Shown here piece after piece: positions 42,503-50,906 of a stretch of 64,000 nt of DNA; the stretch's first letter is position 1, and the number at the start of each line of letters is the position of its first letter. Under the pieces are notes generated by a model. The model saw nothing but the letters and a program-made list of their open reading frames with translations. It was not told the origin of the DNA and did not search any database. Both the position numbers and the translations under genes were made by a program. This stretch comes from Pollutimonas sp035515055 (lineage in GTDB: Bacteria > Pseudomonadota > Gammaproteobacteria > Burkholderiales > Burkholderiaceae_B), in assembly GCA_035515055.1 (NCBI GenBank), contig DATJBV010000030.1, positions 14,522 through 78,521 on the forward strand. Direction: 5' to 3'.

Positions 42503-45500
42503 ATGCCAAAGCGTTCAGATATAAAAAGCATACTTATTATTGGCGCCGGTCCGATCATTATTGGTCAGGCTTGCGAATTCGACTACTCCGGCGCTCAGGC
42601 CTGCAAGGCGCTCAAGGCCGATGGCTTCCACACCATCCTGGTCAACAGCAATCCGGCAACCATCATGACGGACCCGGAAACGGCCGATGTCACCTACATC
42701 GAACCTATTACGTGGGAAGCGGTCGAGAAAATCATCGAGCGTGAGAAGCCCGACGCGTTGCTCCCGACCATGGGCGGCCAGACGGCGCTCAATTGCGCTC
42801 TAGACCTGGTGCGCCATGGGGTGCTCGAAAAACACGGCGTCGAAATGATCGGCGCCAACGAGCACGCCATCGAAAAAGCGGAGGACCGCCAGAAATTCAA
42901 GCAGGCAATGACCAAGATCGGCCTTGAATCGGCGCGCTCGGGCGTGGCCAATACCATGGACGAGGCCTGGGAAGTGCAGCGGCGCATCGCAATCGAAGGC
43001 AAGGTCTCGGGTTTTCCGGTCGTTATCCGGCCCAGCTTCACCATGGGTGGATCGGGCGGCGGCATAGCCTACAACAGCGAAGAGTTCGACACGATTTGCC
43101 GGCGCGGCCTGGAAGCCTCGCCGACCAGCGAGCTGCTTATCGAAGAATCGCTGCTGGGTTGGAAAGAATACGAGATGGAAGTCGTGCGCGACAGCGCCGA
43201 CAATTGCATTATTATTTGCTCGATCGAAAACCTGGACCCCATGGGCGTGCACACGGGCGACTCGATCACCGTGGCGCCAGCCCAAACGCTGACCGACAAG
43301 GAATACCAGATCATGCGCAATGCATCGATCGCGGTGTTGCGTGAAATCGGGGTGGACACCGGCGGGTCGAATGTGCAATTTGCCGTCAACCCCGTCGACG
43401 GGCGCATGATCGTCATCGAAATGAATCCGCGGGTATCGCGTTCATCGGCGCTGGCCTCCAAGGCAACCGGGTTCCCCATTGCCAAGGTCGCCGCCATGTT
43501 GGCCGTGGGTTACACGCTCGACGAACTGCGCAACGACATCACCGGCGGAGCCACTCCCGCATCGTTCGAGCCGTCCATCGATTACGTGGTCACGAAGGTG
43601 CCGCGTTTCGCATTCGAAAAATTCCCCTCGGCCGACTCCCGCCTGACGACGCAAATGAAGTCGGTGGGTGAAGTCATGGCCATCGGCCGCACGTTCCAGG
43701 AGTCGTTCCAGAAAGCGCTGCGCGGCCTGGAAGTCGGTGTCGACGGCCTGAACCAGAAGACGACCGATCGCGAGAAGCTCCAGGTCGAGCTGGGCGAACC
43801 CGGCCCGGAACGTATCTGGTACGTGGGCGACGCCTTTGCCCAGGGCTTCAGCCTCGAGGAAGTGCAAAGCCTCACCCGCATCGATCCATGGTTCCTGGCG
43901 CAAATCAAGGAAATCGTCGATATTGAATTGGCGCTCGAACAGAAAACCCTGGCTGATCTCGACTATGACACGGTCTGGGAACTGAAGCGCCGCGGTTTTT
44001 CCGATCGGCGCCTGGCGTTCCTGCTCGACACGTCGGAAACCGAGGTCCGCAAGCTGCGCCATCAACTGGGCGTGCGTCCCGTCTACAAGCGCGTCGACAC
44101 CTGCGCGGCCGAATTCGCAACCAGCACGGCGTATATGTACTCGACCTACGAGGAAGAGTGCGAAGCCGCGCCCACCGATCGCAAGAAAATCATCATTCTC
44201 GGCGGCGGACCGAACCGTATCGGCCAGGGCATCGAGTTCGACTATTGCTGCGTGCATGCCGCGCTTGCCTTGCGCAACGACGGTTACGAAACCATCATGG
44301 TCAATTGCAACCCTGAAACCGTCTCCACCGACTACGACACCTCCGACCGCCTGTATTTCGAACCGGTCACGCTCGAAGACGTGCTGGAAATCGTCCACAA
44401 GGAAAAGCCGGTAGGCATGATCGTGCAGTACGGCGGCCAGACGCCGTTGAAGCTGGCGCGCGCGCTGGAAGCCAATGGCGTGCCCATCATAGGCACCAGC
44501 CCCGAATCCATCGATGTGGCCGAAGACCGCGAGCGGTTCCAGAAATTGCTGACGAAGCTCGGCCTACGCCAACCGCCCAACCGGACGGCCCGCACCGAAG
44601 GCGAAGCTCTGGCGCATGCCGCCGACATCGGCTATCCGCTGGTGGTCCGGCCCAGCTATGTATTGGGCGGCCGCGCCATGGAAATCGTCCACGAGCAGCA
44701 AGACCTCGAACGCTATATGCGCGAGGCCGTGAAGGTCAGCAACGACTCTCCTGTGCTGCTGGATCACTTCCTGAACAACGCCACTGAAGTCGATGTCGAT
44801 TGTATTGCCGACGGCATTACTGTCTTTATCGGCGGCGTCATGGAACACATCGAGCAGGCTGGCGTGCACTCGGGCGACTCGGCCTGCAGTTTGCCGCCGT
44901 ATTCCTTGTCGGATGAGGTCATTGCCGAGATCAAGCGGCAAACGACCCTGATGGCGCGGGCCCTGAACGTGAAGGGCCTAATGAACGTCCAGTTCGCGAT
45001 CCAGGACGGCGACGTCTACGTGCTGGAAGTCAATCCGCGCGCGTCCCGCACCGTGCCCTACGTATCCAAGGCAACGGGGCTGCAGCTGGCCAAGATCGCG
45101 GCGCGCGCCATGGCAGGCAAGACGCTGGCCGAGCAAGGCATACACAAGGAAATCGTTCCTTCCTATTACTCGGTCAAGGAAGCAGTCTTTCCCTTCGTGA
45201 AGTTCCCCGGTGTCGACACCATACTGGGGCCAGAAATGAAGTCCACAGGCGAAGTCATGGGCGTGGGAGAAAGCTTCGGCGAAGCGTTCGTGAAATCGCA
45301 GTTGGCCGCCAGCGTGCTCCTTCCTGAATCGGGCACCGCGTTCATCAGCGTGCGCGAACAAGACAAGCCGCGCGCCGTCGAAGTGGCCCGGGGGCTTATT
45401 GCCCTGGGCTTCAATGTCGTTGCAACACGGGGAACAGCAGCCGCCATTCAGGCGGCGGGCCTCCAGGTGCAGGCGGTCAACAAGGTTACCGAGGGCCGAC

Positions 45501-45745
45501 CGCATATTGTCGACATGATCAAGAACGGCGAGATCGCGCTGGTCATCACCACGGTCGAAGAGCGCCGTAATGCCATTGCGGATTCCCGCCTAATACGCAC
45601 CAACGCCCTGGCGGCGCGCGTCACGTTTTTCACCACCATCGCCGGCGCCCGCGCTGCAGTTGAAGGCCTTCAATACATTCGCCAGGGTGGCGGCCTGAAG
45701 GTCTATTCTCTGCAAGAACTGCATGCCGGATTGCCGGCGCAGTAA
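42503..45745 (+). CDS. carB: Carbamoyl-phosphate synthase large subunit
   Basis: CarB makes carbamoyl phosphate from bicarbonate, ammonia and two ATP. The 1080-residue protein is normal size. The two homologous ATP-grasp halves begin SILIIGAGPIIIGQACEFDYSG and IIILGGGPNRIGQGIEFDYC. Each has the NPRxSR-type segment (EMNPRVSRSSALASKATGFPIAK and EVNPRASRTVPYVSKATG). The C-terminal allosteric domain (MGS-like, about 940 on) has FNVVATRGTAAAIQAAG for UMP/IMP/ornithine control. It follows carA. Unlike in several proteobacteria, greA is not next; an SDR gene is. Confidence 0.97.
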   Translation: MPKRSDIKSILIIGAGPIIIGQACEFDYSGAQACKALKADGFHTILVNSNPATIMTDPETADVTYIEPITWEAVEKIIEREKPDALLPTMGGQTALNCALDLVRHGVLEKHGVEMIGANEHAIEKAEDRQKFKQAMTKIGLESARSGVANTMDEAWEVQRRIAIEGKVSGFPVVIRPSFTMGGSGGGIAYNSEEFDTICRRGLEASPTSELLIEESLLGWKEYEMEVVRDSADNCIIICSIENLDPMGVHTGDSITVAPAQTLTDKEYQIMRNASIAVLREIGVDTGGSNVQFAVNPVDGRMIVIEMNPRVSRSSALASKATGFPIAKVAAMLAVGYTLDELRNDITGGATPASFEPSIDYVVTKVPRFAFEKFPSADSRLTTQMKSVGEVMAIGRTFQESFQKALRGLEVGVDGLNQKTTDREKLQVELGEPGPERIWYVGDAFAQGFSLEEVQSLTRIDPWFLAQIKEIVDIELALEQKTLADLDYDTVWELKRRGFSDRRLAFLLDTSETEVRKLRHQLGVRPVYKRVDTCAAEFATSTAYMYSTYEEECEAAPTDRKKIIILGGGPNRIGQGIEFDYCCVHAALALRNDGYETIMVNCNPETVSTDYDTSDRLYFEPVTLEDVLEIVHKEKPVGMIVQYGGQTPLKLARALEANGVPIIGTSPESIDVAEDRERFQKLLTKLGLRQPPNRTARTEGEALAHAADIGYPLVVRPSYVLGGRAMEIVHEQQDLERYMREAVKVSNDSPVLLDHFLNNATEVDVDCIADGITVFIGGVMEHIEQAGVHSGDSACSLPPYSLSDEVIAEIKRQTTLMARALNVKGLMNVQFAIQDGDVYVLEVNPRASRTVPYVSKATGLQLAKIAARAMAGKTLAEQGIHKEIVPSYYSVKEAVFPFVKFPGVDTILGPEMKSTGEVMGVGESFGEAFVKSQLAASVLLPESGTAFISVREQDKPRAVEVARGLIALGFNVVATRGTAAAIQAAGLQVQAVNKVTEGRPHIVDMIKNGEIALVITTVEERRNAIADSRLIRTNALAARVTFFTTIAGARAAVEGLQYIRQGGGLKVYSLQELHAGLPAQ

Positions 45746-45757
45746 CGGCCGGGGGCA

Positions 45758-46519
45758 ATGAAGCGCGTCTTCATCACGGGCGCCAGCAGCGGCATAGGCG
45801 CTGCGCTGGCAACCGTGTACGCCGGGCAGGGCGCGCAATTGGCCCTGGTCGGACGCCGCCGCGACGCCTTGCTCGCATTGCAGGCCAGCCTGCCGGGCAC
45901 GCATCGTATTTACCAGCTCGACGTGCGGGATCGCGAGGCCTTGCATGAGGCGGCCCGCGACTTTTTGCTGGACGGCCCGGTGGATGTGGTTGTCGCGAGC
46001 GCGGGGATCAGCGCGGGTACCCTCACGGAAGAACCCGACGACTACCGCGTCTTCGAGGCCATCGTGTCGACCAATCTCAACGCCACGGTGGCAAGCTTCG
46101 AACCCTTCATTGCGTCAATGAAGAAGCGGGGGCATGGCCGGCTGGTCGGCATCGCCAGCGTGGCAGCGGTACGGGGCCTGCCCGGCGCGGGGGCCTACTG
46201 CGCCTCCAAGGCGGCGGTCAGGGCATACTGCGAAAGCCTGCGGGTCGAACTGTGCCGCTCGGGTATTCAGGTGGTGACGCTTGCGCCGGGCTTTATTGCC
46301 ACGCCCATGACGGCCCGCAATCCATACAAAATGCCGTTCCTGATGGCGGCCCCGACGTTTGCGGCGCTTGCCGTCAAGGCCATCGAACGCGGCGCGAGCT
46401 ACAAAGTGATTCCATGGCAAATGGGTGTGGTCGGCAAGCTGCTTGCATTGGTTCCCGATCGCATCTATGACCATTTCGCCGTGGGGCGCAAGCGCAAGCC
46501 CCGTATCGGCAAGGCATGA
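45758..46519 (+). CDS. Short-chain dehydrogenase/reductase
   Basis: This 253-residue classical SDR oxidoreductase has the dinucleotide motif FITGASSGIGAALATVYA, VASAGISAG (usually NAG), IASVAAVRGLPGAGAYCASKAAVRAY with the catalytic Ser, Tyr and Lys, and APGFIATPMT. The C-terminus VGRKRKPRIGKA is basic. NAD(P) use is expected, but the substrate is unknown. It follows carB by 12 bases and might be cotranscribed with carAB. It is convergent with the YchJ-like gene, four bases apart. It is the first of four genes between carB and greA. Confidence 0.85.
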   Translation: MKRVFITGASSGIGAALATVYAGQGAQLALVGRRRDALLALQASLPGTHRIYQLDVRDREALHEAARDFLLDGPVDVVVASAGISAGTLTEEPDDYRVFEAIVSTNLNATVASFEPFIASMKKRGHGRLVGIASVAAVRGLPGAGAYCASKAAVRAYCESLRVELCRSGIQVVTLAPGFIATPMTARNPYKMPFLMAAPTFAALAVKAIERGASYKVIPWQMGVVGKLLALVPDRIYDHFAVGRKRKPRIGKA

Positions 46520-46523
46520 TCGC

Positions 46524-46937
46524 CTAGGCGGCAAAGTCGACGTCGCCGTCGAGGTAATACCATTTATCGTCGATCAGCACGAAGCGGCTATGTTCTTTCA
46601 GCCGATATCCCTTGCCACTTTCCCGGTATCTTGCGGTGAACAAGACCTGCGCCTGCGTGGGCGTGAGCCGCGTGTGGCTGTGCACGGCCAGGCCCAGCCA
46701 GCGCACGGCATGAGGTGTACCGGGCGGATCGATGGATAGGCTCGTGGGGCGGGTTTGCGGCGCCCAGGTCGACAGGACGTAGTCGGCTCGCCCGAGCGCA
46801 TATGCCGTATAGCGCGAACGCATCAAGTGTTCGGCGGATGGTGCGCTGGCCAGTCCGTCGATATAGGGTTGGCAGCAGTCGGCATATCGGGCCGAGTCGG
46901 GCATTCCGCCGCAAGGGCACACGTTGGGGCGATTCAT
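46524..46937 (-). CDS. YchJ/UPF0225 family protein with SEC-C-like Cys motif
   Basis: This 137-residue protein of the YchJ family has an N-terminal SEC-C-like metal-binding motif (CPCGG, then YADCCQPYIDG). LMRSRYTAYALGRADYVLSTW and the C-terminal RFVLIDDKWYYLDGDV belong to the NTF2-like YchJ domain. The ATG at 46937 is chosen since it opens the cysteine motif; a start 29 codons upstream lies inside the ABC ATPase gene. It is only four bases downstream of that gene's stop and probably cotranscribed. Function in the family is not established. Confidence 0.82.
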   Translation of the reverse strand: MNRPNVCPCGGMPDSARYADCCQPYIDGLASAPSAEHLMRSRYTAYALGRADYVLSTWAPQTRPTSLSIDPPGTPHAVRWLGLAVHSHTRLTPTQAQVLFTARYRESGKGYRLKEHSRFVLIDDKWYYLDGDVDFAA

Positions 46938-46941
46938 GCGG

Positions 46942-48024
46942 CTAGATCTCGAGAAGACGAATTTGGGCCGGCTCCAGCCCCACGGATACTGTTGCGCCAG
47001 TCGGATAAATGCCGTTGCCGGCATAGTGCGCCTGGTGCGCGCTGATCAGCTGGTCCCCGATACGCACGTGATAGCAGGTGTACGCGCCCATGAACTCGCT
47101 GCGTTCGATAAGGCCAGGCAACCAATGAAAGCGGGAATCGCGCGTGTTGCCGGGTTCCATTTGCACCGTGTGGGGACGAAAGCTGGCCGCCAGCCGGGTA
47201 CTGTCGGGCGCATTTGCATCCGCGGGCAAGCGTATTTCGCCAAGTTCGCCAAAGCCGAGCGTAATGTGGCTGTCGCTGCGGTGCATGACCTCGCCTTCCA
47301 GGGCGCTGATGCCTCCCGTCATGGCGGCGACCCGCCGGTTGCAGGGATGGTCGAAGATAGTCGTCGGGGTGCCGGTTTGCACTATTTTGCCTTCGTCGAT
47401 GATGGCCATGCGGTCGGATGTGCTCATGGCGTCGTCGGCGTTGCGGGTGGCGTAGATGGCCGTGATGCCGAAATGGCGCTGCCATTTCAATAAATCTTGC
47501 AGCAGCGGTACGCGCGCGTGCTTATCCGGCTCATCGATGGGGTCGTCGAGCAGCAATACCTGCGGTTCCAGTATCAGCGCCCGGGCCAGGGCCACGCGCT
47601 GCTGTTGAACTGCCGGGAGATCTTGCGGATATTGCCGTGCGACGGGCGTGAGGCCGAAAAGTTCAAGCATGGCCGCGACCTTGGCCTTGATTTCCGTCCT
47701 TCGAACGCGACGCTCCACCAGGCCAAATGCCACGGTATGCCATACCGTCATGCGGGACCAGAGTCCGTACGCGTTGAACACCATTGCCATATGGCGCTGC
47801 GGGGCCGATATGCCATCGACGCGGCGGCCGTCCATGGCAACATGGCCGCGGTCCGCCTGAATGAAGCCGGCAATCACGCGCAACAGCGTCGACTTGCCCG
47901 AGCCCGCCGGGCCGAGCAACGCAAAGAATTCACCCGGCTCGACTTCCATCGTGGCGTTCCGCAGTACCTGGATCCCCTCATCGGCCAGGCTTACGCCCTG
48001 GCATTCGATGCTTGCTTTCTTCAT
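46942..48024 (-). CDS. ABC transporter ATP-binding protein with degenerate catalytic motifs
   Basis: This 360-residue protein has the UgpC/PotA layout: ATPase domain followed by a TOBE-type domain (about 240-360). Walker A, ALLGPAGSGKSTLLRV, is intact. Other motifs are not: the Q-loop has Asn (MVFNAYGLW), the signature reads LPAVQQQR in place of LSGGQQQR, Walker B is LLLDDP with Asp in place of the catalytic Glu, the D-loop is EPD instead of ALD, and the H-loop His is Arg (IYATRNADD). No permease or binding protein is nearby. It may bind but scarcely hydrolyse ATP. Gene is divergent from the uraA-like permease. Confidence 0.82.
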   Translation of the reverse strand: MKKASIECQGVSLADEGIQVLRNATMEVEPGEFFALLGPAGSGKSTLLRVIAGFIQADRGHVAMDGRRVDGISAPQRHMAMVFNAYGLWSRMTVWHTVAFGLVERRVRRTEIKAKVAAMLELFGLTPVARQYPQDLPAVQQQRVALARALILEPQVLLLDDPIDEPDKHARVPLLQDLLKWQRHFGITAIYATRNADDAMSTSDRMAIIDEGKIVQTGTPTTIFDHPCNRRVAAMTGGISALEGEVMHRSDSHITLGFGELGEIRLPADANAPDSTRLAASFRPHTVQMEPGNTRDSRFHWLPGLIERSEFMGAYTCYHVRIGDQLISAHQAHYAGNGIYPTGATVSVGLEPAQIRLLEI

Positions 48025-48171
48025 CTTCTTATCCGATTAATACGGCGCAACCGCGGAAAAGCGGTACGTTGCGCGTTATTCTAATGCCCGCAATTACATC
48101 TTGCGGTGTAACGCGGCGTAAACGTACACTCTCGCCTCAGCAACATCGCTCTCTCATAAGGCTTTCTTTCA

Positions 48172-49491
48172 ATGTCGAATTCCTATTTTCCCCGATGGCG
48201 CAAGGTTCAGGGTGGTGCGCAAGGCGTGGTCGTGCAGCCCGACGAACGCTTGTCCTGGCCGCAAAACGTCGCCATGGGCGCGCAACACGTGGTCGCCATG
48301 TTCGGCTCCACCATTCTTGCGCCATTGCTCATGGGCTTTGACCCTAATGTCGCCATTCTGATGTCCGGTGTCGGCACATTGATATTTTTCGTCTTCGTAG
48401 GGGGGCGGGTACCCAGTTATCTGGGGTCTAGCTTTGCCTTCATTGGCGGTGTCATCGCGGTCACCGGCTACGCGGGCTCGGGCGCCAATGGGAATATCGG
48501 CGTTGCGCTCGGCGCCATCATTGCGTGCGGCCTGGTGTACACGCTTATTGGGCTGTTGATATGGTGGATGAATGCCAGATCGGGCGGCGGCGCGGACTGG
48601 ATCAACGCCTGGATGCCTCCTGTGGTAACGGGCGCCATCGTGGCCGTCATCGGACTGAACCTTGCGCCCATCGCCGCCAAAGGGGCAATGGGCGGATCGA
48701 CGTTCGACGCCCTGATGGCGCTGATGACGGTGTTGTGCGTTGGGGGTATAGCGGTCTATACGCGCGGCACTCCCCAGCGGCTATTGATTCTTATCGGCTT
48801 GCTGCTGGCTTGCGTGATTTACGCGTTCTTCGCCAATGTGCTGGGCTTCGGCAAGGCCATCGACTTCAGCGGCGTGAGCCAGGCCGCGTGGATAGGCCTT
48901 CCAGGGTTCGCCGCGCCCGTGTTCGAATGGAATGCCATGAGCGTCATTGTTCCGGTGGCCGTTATCCTGGTCGCCGAAAACCTGGGGCACATCAAGGCAG
49001 TCAGCGCCATGACGGGAAAAAACCTGGATGTCTACCTGGGGCGCGCGTTCGTGGGCGACGGGGTTGCCACCATGGTGTCGGGAGCCGTGGGCGGGACCGG
49101 CGTAACGACTTACGCCGAGAATATCGGCGTGATGACCGTCACCCGCATCTATTCCACCCTCGTCTTTGTCATTGCGGCGCTTATTGCCATCTTGCTCGGC
49201 TTTTCGCCCAAGTTCGGCGCCCTTATCCAGACAATACCCGGGCCGGTGCTGGGCGGCATGTCGGTTGTGGTCTTCGGGTTGATCGCCGTGGCCGGCGCCC
49301 GTATCTGGGTGGTGAATCAAGTCGACTTCGGCGACAACCGCAACCTCATCGTCGCCGCGGTCACGCTGGTGCTGGGCGCCGGAAACTTCTCGCTTCAGTT
49401 TGGTTCTTTCCGCCTGGATGGCATCGGTACGGCAACATTCGGTGCCATAATTCTTTATGCCCTATTGCGCATAGGTTCGCGGAGCCGCTGA
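48172..49491 (+). CDS. uraA: NCS2 uracil-xanthine family permease, likely uracil or pyrimidine
   Basis: This 439-residue inner-membrane nucleobase:cation symporter has about 14 helices. WPQNVAMGAQHVVAMFGSTILAPLLMG is the NCS2 signature at the N-terminus, YLGSSFAFIGG follows in helix 3, VAENLGHIKAV is the substrate-binding helix 8 with its Glu, and GAVGGTGVTTYAENIGVM carries the QNxG-like motif (here AENIG). These are features of UraA/RutG. It is located between carAB and greA; a link with pyrimidine supply is plausible. A hairpin with a T-rich tail follows the gene. Confidence 0.85.
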   Translation: MSNSYFPRWRKVQGGAQGVVVQPDERLSWPQNVAMGAQHVVAMFGSTILAPLLMGFDPNVAILMSGVGTLIFFVFVGGRVPSYLGSSFAFIGGVIAVTGYAGSGANGNIGVALGAIIACGLVYTLIGLLIWWMNARSGGGADWINAWMPPVVTGAIVAVIGLNLAPIAAKGAMGGSTFDALMALMTVLCVGGIAVYTRGTPQRLLILIGLLLACVIYAFFANVLGFGKAIDFSGVSQAAWIGLPGFAAPVFEWNAMSVIVPVAVILVAENLGHIKAVSAMTGKNLDVYLGRAFVGDGVATMVSGAVGGTGVTTYAENIGVMTVTRIYSTLVFVIAALIAILLGFSPKFGALIQTIPGPVLGGMSVVVFGLIAVAGARIWVVNQVDFGDNRNLIVAAVTLVLGAGNFSLQFGSFRLDGIGTATFGAIILYALLRIGSRSR

Positions 49492-49554
49492 CGGCTTGCC
49501 TAGACTGTTTGGGGGCTTGCAATTTCCCACCAGTTTACCGACAATGGAGGCACT

Positions 49555-49588
49555 TTCCCCGGTTTGAGTCAGGCCGGGGAATTGTTTT
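49555..49588 (+). terminator. Terminator after the uracil-type permease gene
   Basis: An 8-bp stem (49555-49562 with 49574-49581) with an 11-base loop is followed by TTGTTTT. It is a good rho-independent terminator about 65 bases past the stop. Confidence 0.75.
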
Positions 49589-49687
49589 GAGCTAAACCTT
49601 ATCGTTATATAGCCACAAAAAAGACGACGCATTTTTTAGTTCGCATAGCCAGGCAGCCTTGCGCTGTTTACCTAATTCATTGCCAGG

Positions 49688-49712
49688 CGCTCCTTGTGCG
49701 GAGCGTCTTTTT
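49688..49712 (+). terminator. Intrinsic terminator within the greA leader (possible attenuator)
   Basis: CGCTCC (49688-49693) pairs with GGAGCG (49700-49705) around a TTGTGC loop and is followed by TCTTTTT. It ends 21 bases before the greA ATG, so it sits in the greA 5' region rather than at the end of an upstream gene. Confidence 0.7.
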
Positions 49713-49732
49713 ACTTTTTATTCAGGAATATT

Positions 49733-50209
49733 ATGTCTGCGATACCGTTGACAGCACGCGGCGCTGAGCGCCTGCAAGCCGAGCTGCATCGTTTGAAAAC
49801 CGTCGAGCGCCCGGAAATCATCAACGCGATAGCCGAGGCCCGTGCCCAGGGCGATCTTTCCGAGAATGCGGAATACGACGCCGCACGCGAGCGCCAGGCG
49901 TTTGTGGAAGGCCGCATCAAAGAGCTTGACGGCACGTTGTCCAATGCCCAAATCATCGACCCAGCCGCGCTCGACGTCGAAGGCAAGGCCGTATTTGGCG
50001 CCACAGTCGAGATCGAAGATCTGGAATCCGGGGAACGCGTCACTTACCAAATCGTGGGCGACGTCGAAGCCGACATCAAGTCGAATCTTATTTCTGTCTC
50101 CAGCCCTGTGGCACGCGCGCTTATCGGGAAGGGTGAAGGCGATGTCGTCGCTGTGAAAGCGCCGGCCGGCATACGCGAATTCGAAGTCCTGAACGTCAGC
50201 TACCTGTAG
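49733..50209 (+). CDS. greA: Transcription elongation factor GreA
   Basis: GreA enters the RNA polymerase secondary channel and stimulates cleavage of backtracked RNA. The 158-residue protein is exactly the family length. TARGAERLQAELHRLKTVERP and the catalytic loop GDLSENAEYDAARERQ (Asp and Glu of the coiled-coil tip) are clear, and the C-terminal FKBP-like domain has TYQIVGDVEADI and SPVARALIGKGEGD. An intrinsic terminator lies 21 bases before the ATG, as in the known greA leader of E. coli, suggesting attenuation. An in-frame start at 49694 overlaps that hairpin and is rejected. A bidirectional terminator separates greA from yhbY. Confidence 0.97.
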   Translation: MSAIPLTARGAERLQAELHRLKTVERPEIINAIAEARAQGDLSENAEYDAARERQAFVEGRIKELDGTLSNAQIIDPAALDVEGKAVFGATVEIEDLESGERVTYQIVGDVEADIKSNLISVSSPVARALIGKGEGDVVAVKAPAGIREFEVLNVSYL

Positions 50210-50261
50210 TTTGCTCGAAACACGCCGCGCCAGGGGCGTGCCGTGTATTCAAGATACAAAA

Positions 50262-50290
50262 AAAGCCCATACACGCTGGTGATGGGCTTT
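50262..50290. terminator. Bidirectional terminator between greA and yhbY
   Basis: A 9-bp stem (50262-50270 with 50282-50290) has an 11-base loop and an A-run on its left flank, giving a strong T-tail for minus-strand transcripts from yhbY. For greA the T-tail is shorter. Confidence 0.75.
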
Positions 50291-50309
50291 ATAATTTGCG
50301 CGCCGCGGT

Positions 50310-50888
50310 TTAGCGCTTTCCGGGGCCTGAGCTGCGGCGAGCGCCAGCGCGCAACGACATGGCGCTTCCGGCGCGGCGCGGAATGCCATGTATGGGCCGT
50401 TCCGCCGGCGACGAGGCGGTGCGCTTGACGCGCGGCGGGCGGGGTTCGGCGGTTTCCAGGCGTTCTGTCTTTTGGGCGGCACGCTTGGCGATCTCGGTGC
50501 GCCGTGTGCGTGTAACGCCTTCGGCGGCAAGTTTCTTGGGCGTGTGCGGTTCCGATGGCTTGCGCACCGCGCGCGTTCCGTATTCTGCCTCGGTCTTGGC
50601 GCGTAGCGTGGCGTCGTCTGGGCGATAAATGATCAGGGTCTTGCCCAAATGGTGAACCAAGGCGCACGATAATGTGTCGCAAATGGTTTCGAGCATGGCG
50701 TTTCGCGCGTCGCGATCTTCCCCAGCCACGCGCACCTTGATGAGCTGGTGCGCATTAAGGTTAAGCTCAATTTCTTTCAGTACCGATTCAGATAAGCCCC
50801 GGTCGCCTATCAGTACGACCGGACGCAAAGGGTGGGCGGCAGCGCGCAGTGCGCTGCGCTCTTGGGATGTAATGTCAAGTTTAGGCAT
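50310..50888 (-). CDS. yhbY: CRS1-YhbY RNA-binding domain protein with basic C-terminal extension
   Basis: YhbY binds pre-50S ribosomal particles. The first about 95 residues are the CRM fold: ITSQERSALRAAAHPLRPVVLIGDRGLSESVL, then IKVRVAGEDRDARNAMLETI, and LVHHLGKTLIIYRP at the C-terminal side (normally the GxxG-type loop and ALVQ xIG). The 192-residue protein is about twice the usual size; residues 100-192 are a low-complexity Arg/Lys/Ala/Pro tail (KRAAQKTERLETAEPRPPRV, and RAGARRSSGPGKR at the end). It is divergent from rlmE with 18 bp between, so their promoters must overlap each other's 5' ends. Confidence 0.9.
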   Translation of the reverse strand: MPKLDITSQERSALRAAAHPLRPVVLIGDRGLSESVLKEIELNLNAHQLIKVRVAGEDRDARNAMLETICDTLSCALVHHLGKTLIIYRPDDATLRAKTEAEYGTRAVRKPSEPHTPKKLAAEGVTRTRRTEIAKRAAQKTERLETAEPRPPRVKRTASSPAERPIHGIPRRAGSAMSLRAGARRSSGPGKR

Positions 50889-50906
50889 ACTTTAGATTGT
50901 ACGGGA

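Noticed and set aside
46520..46540. Short CGCCTAGGCG palindrome between the SDR and YchJ-like genes as a terminator.
   Set aside because: It is a 10-base self-complementary site without loop or T-run, too short to call.
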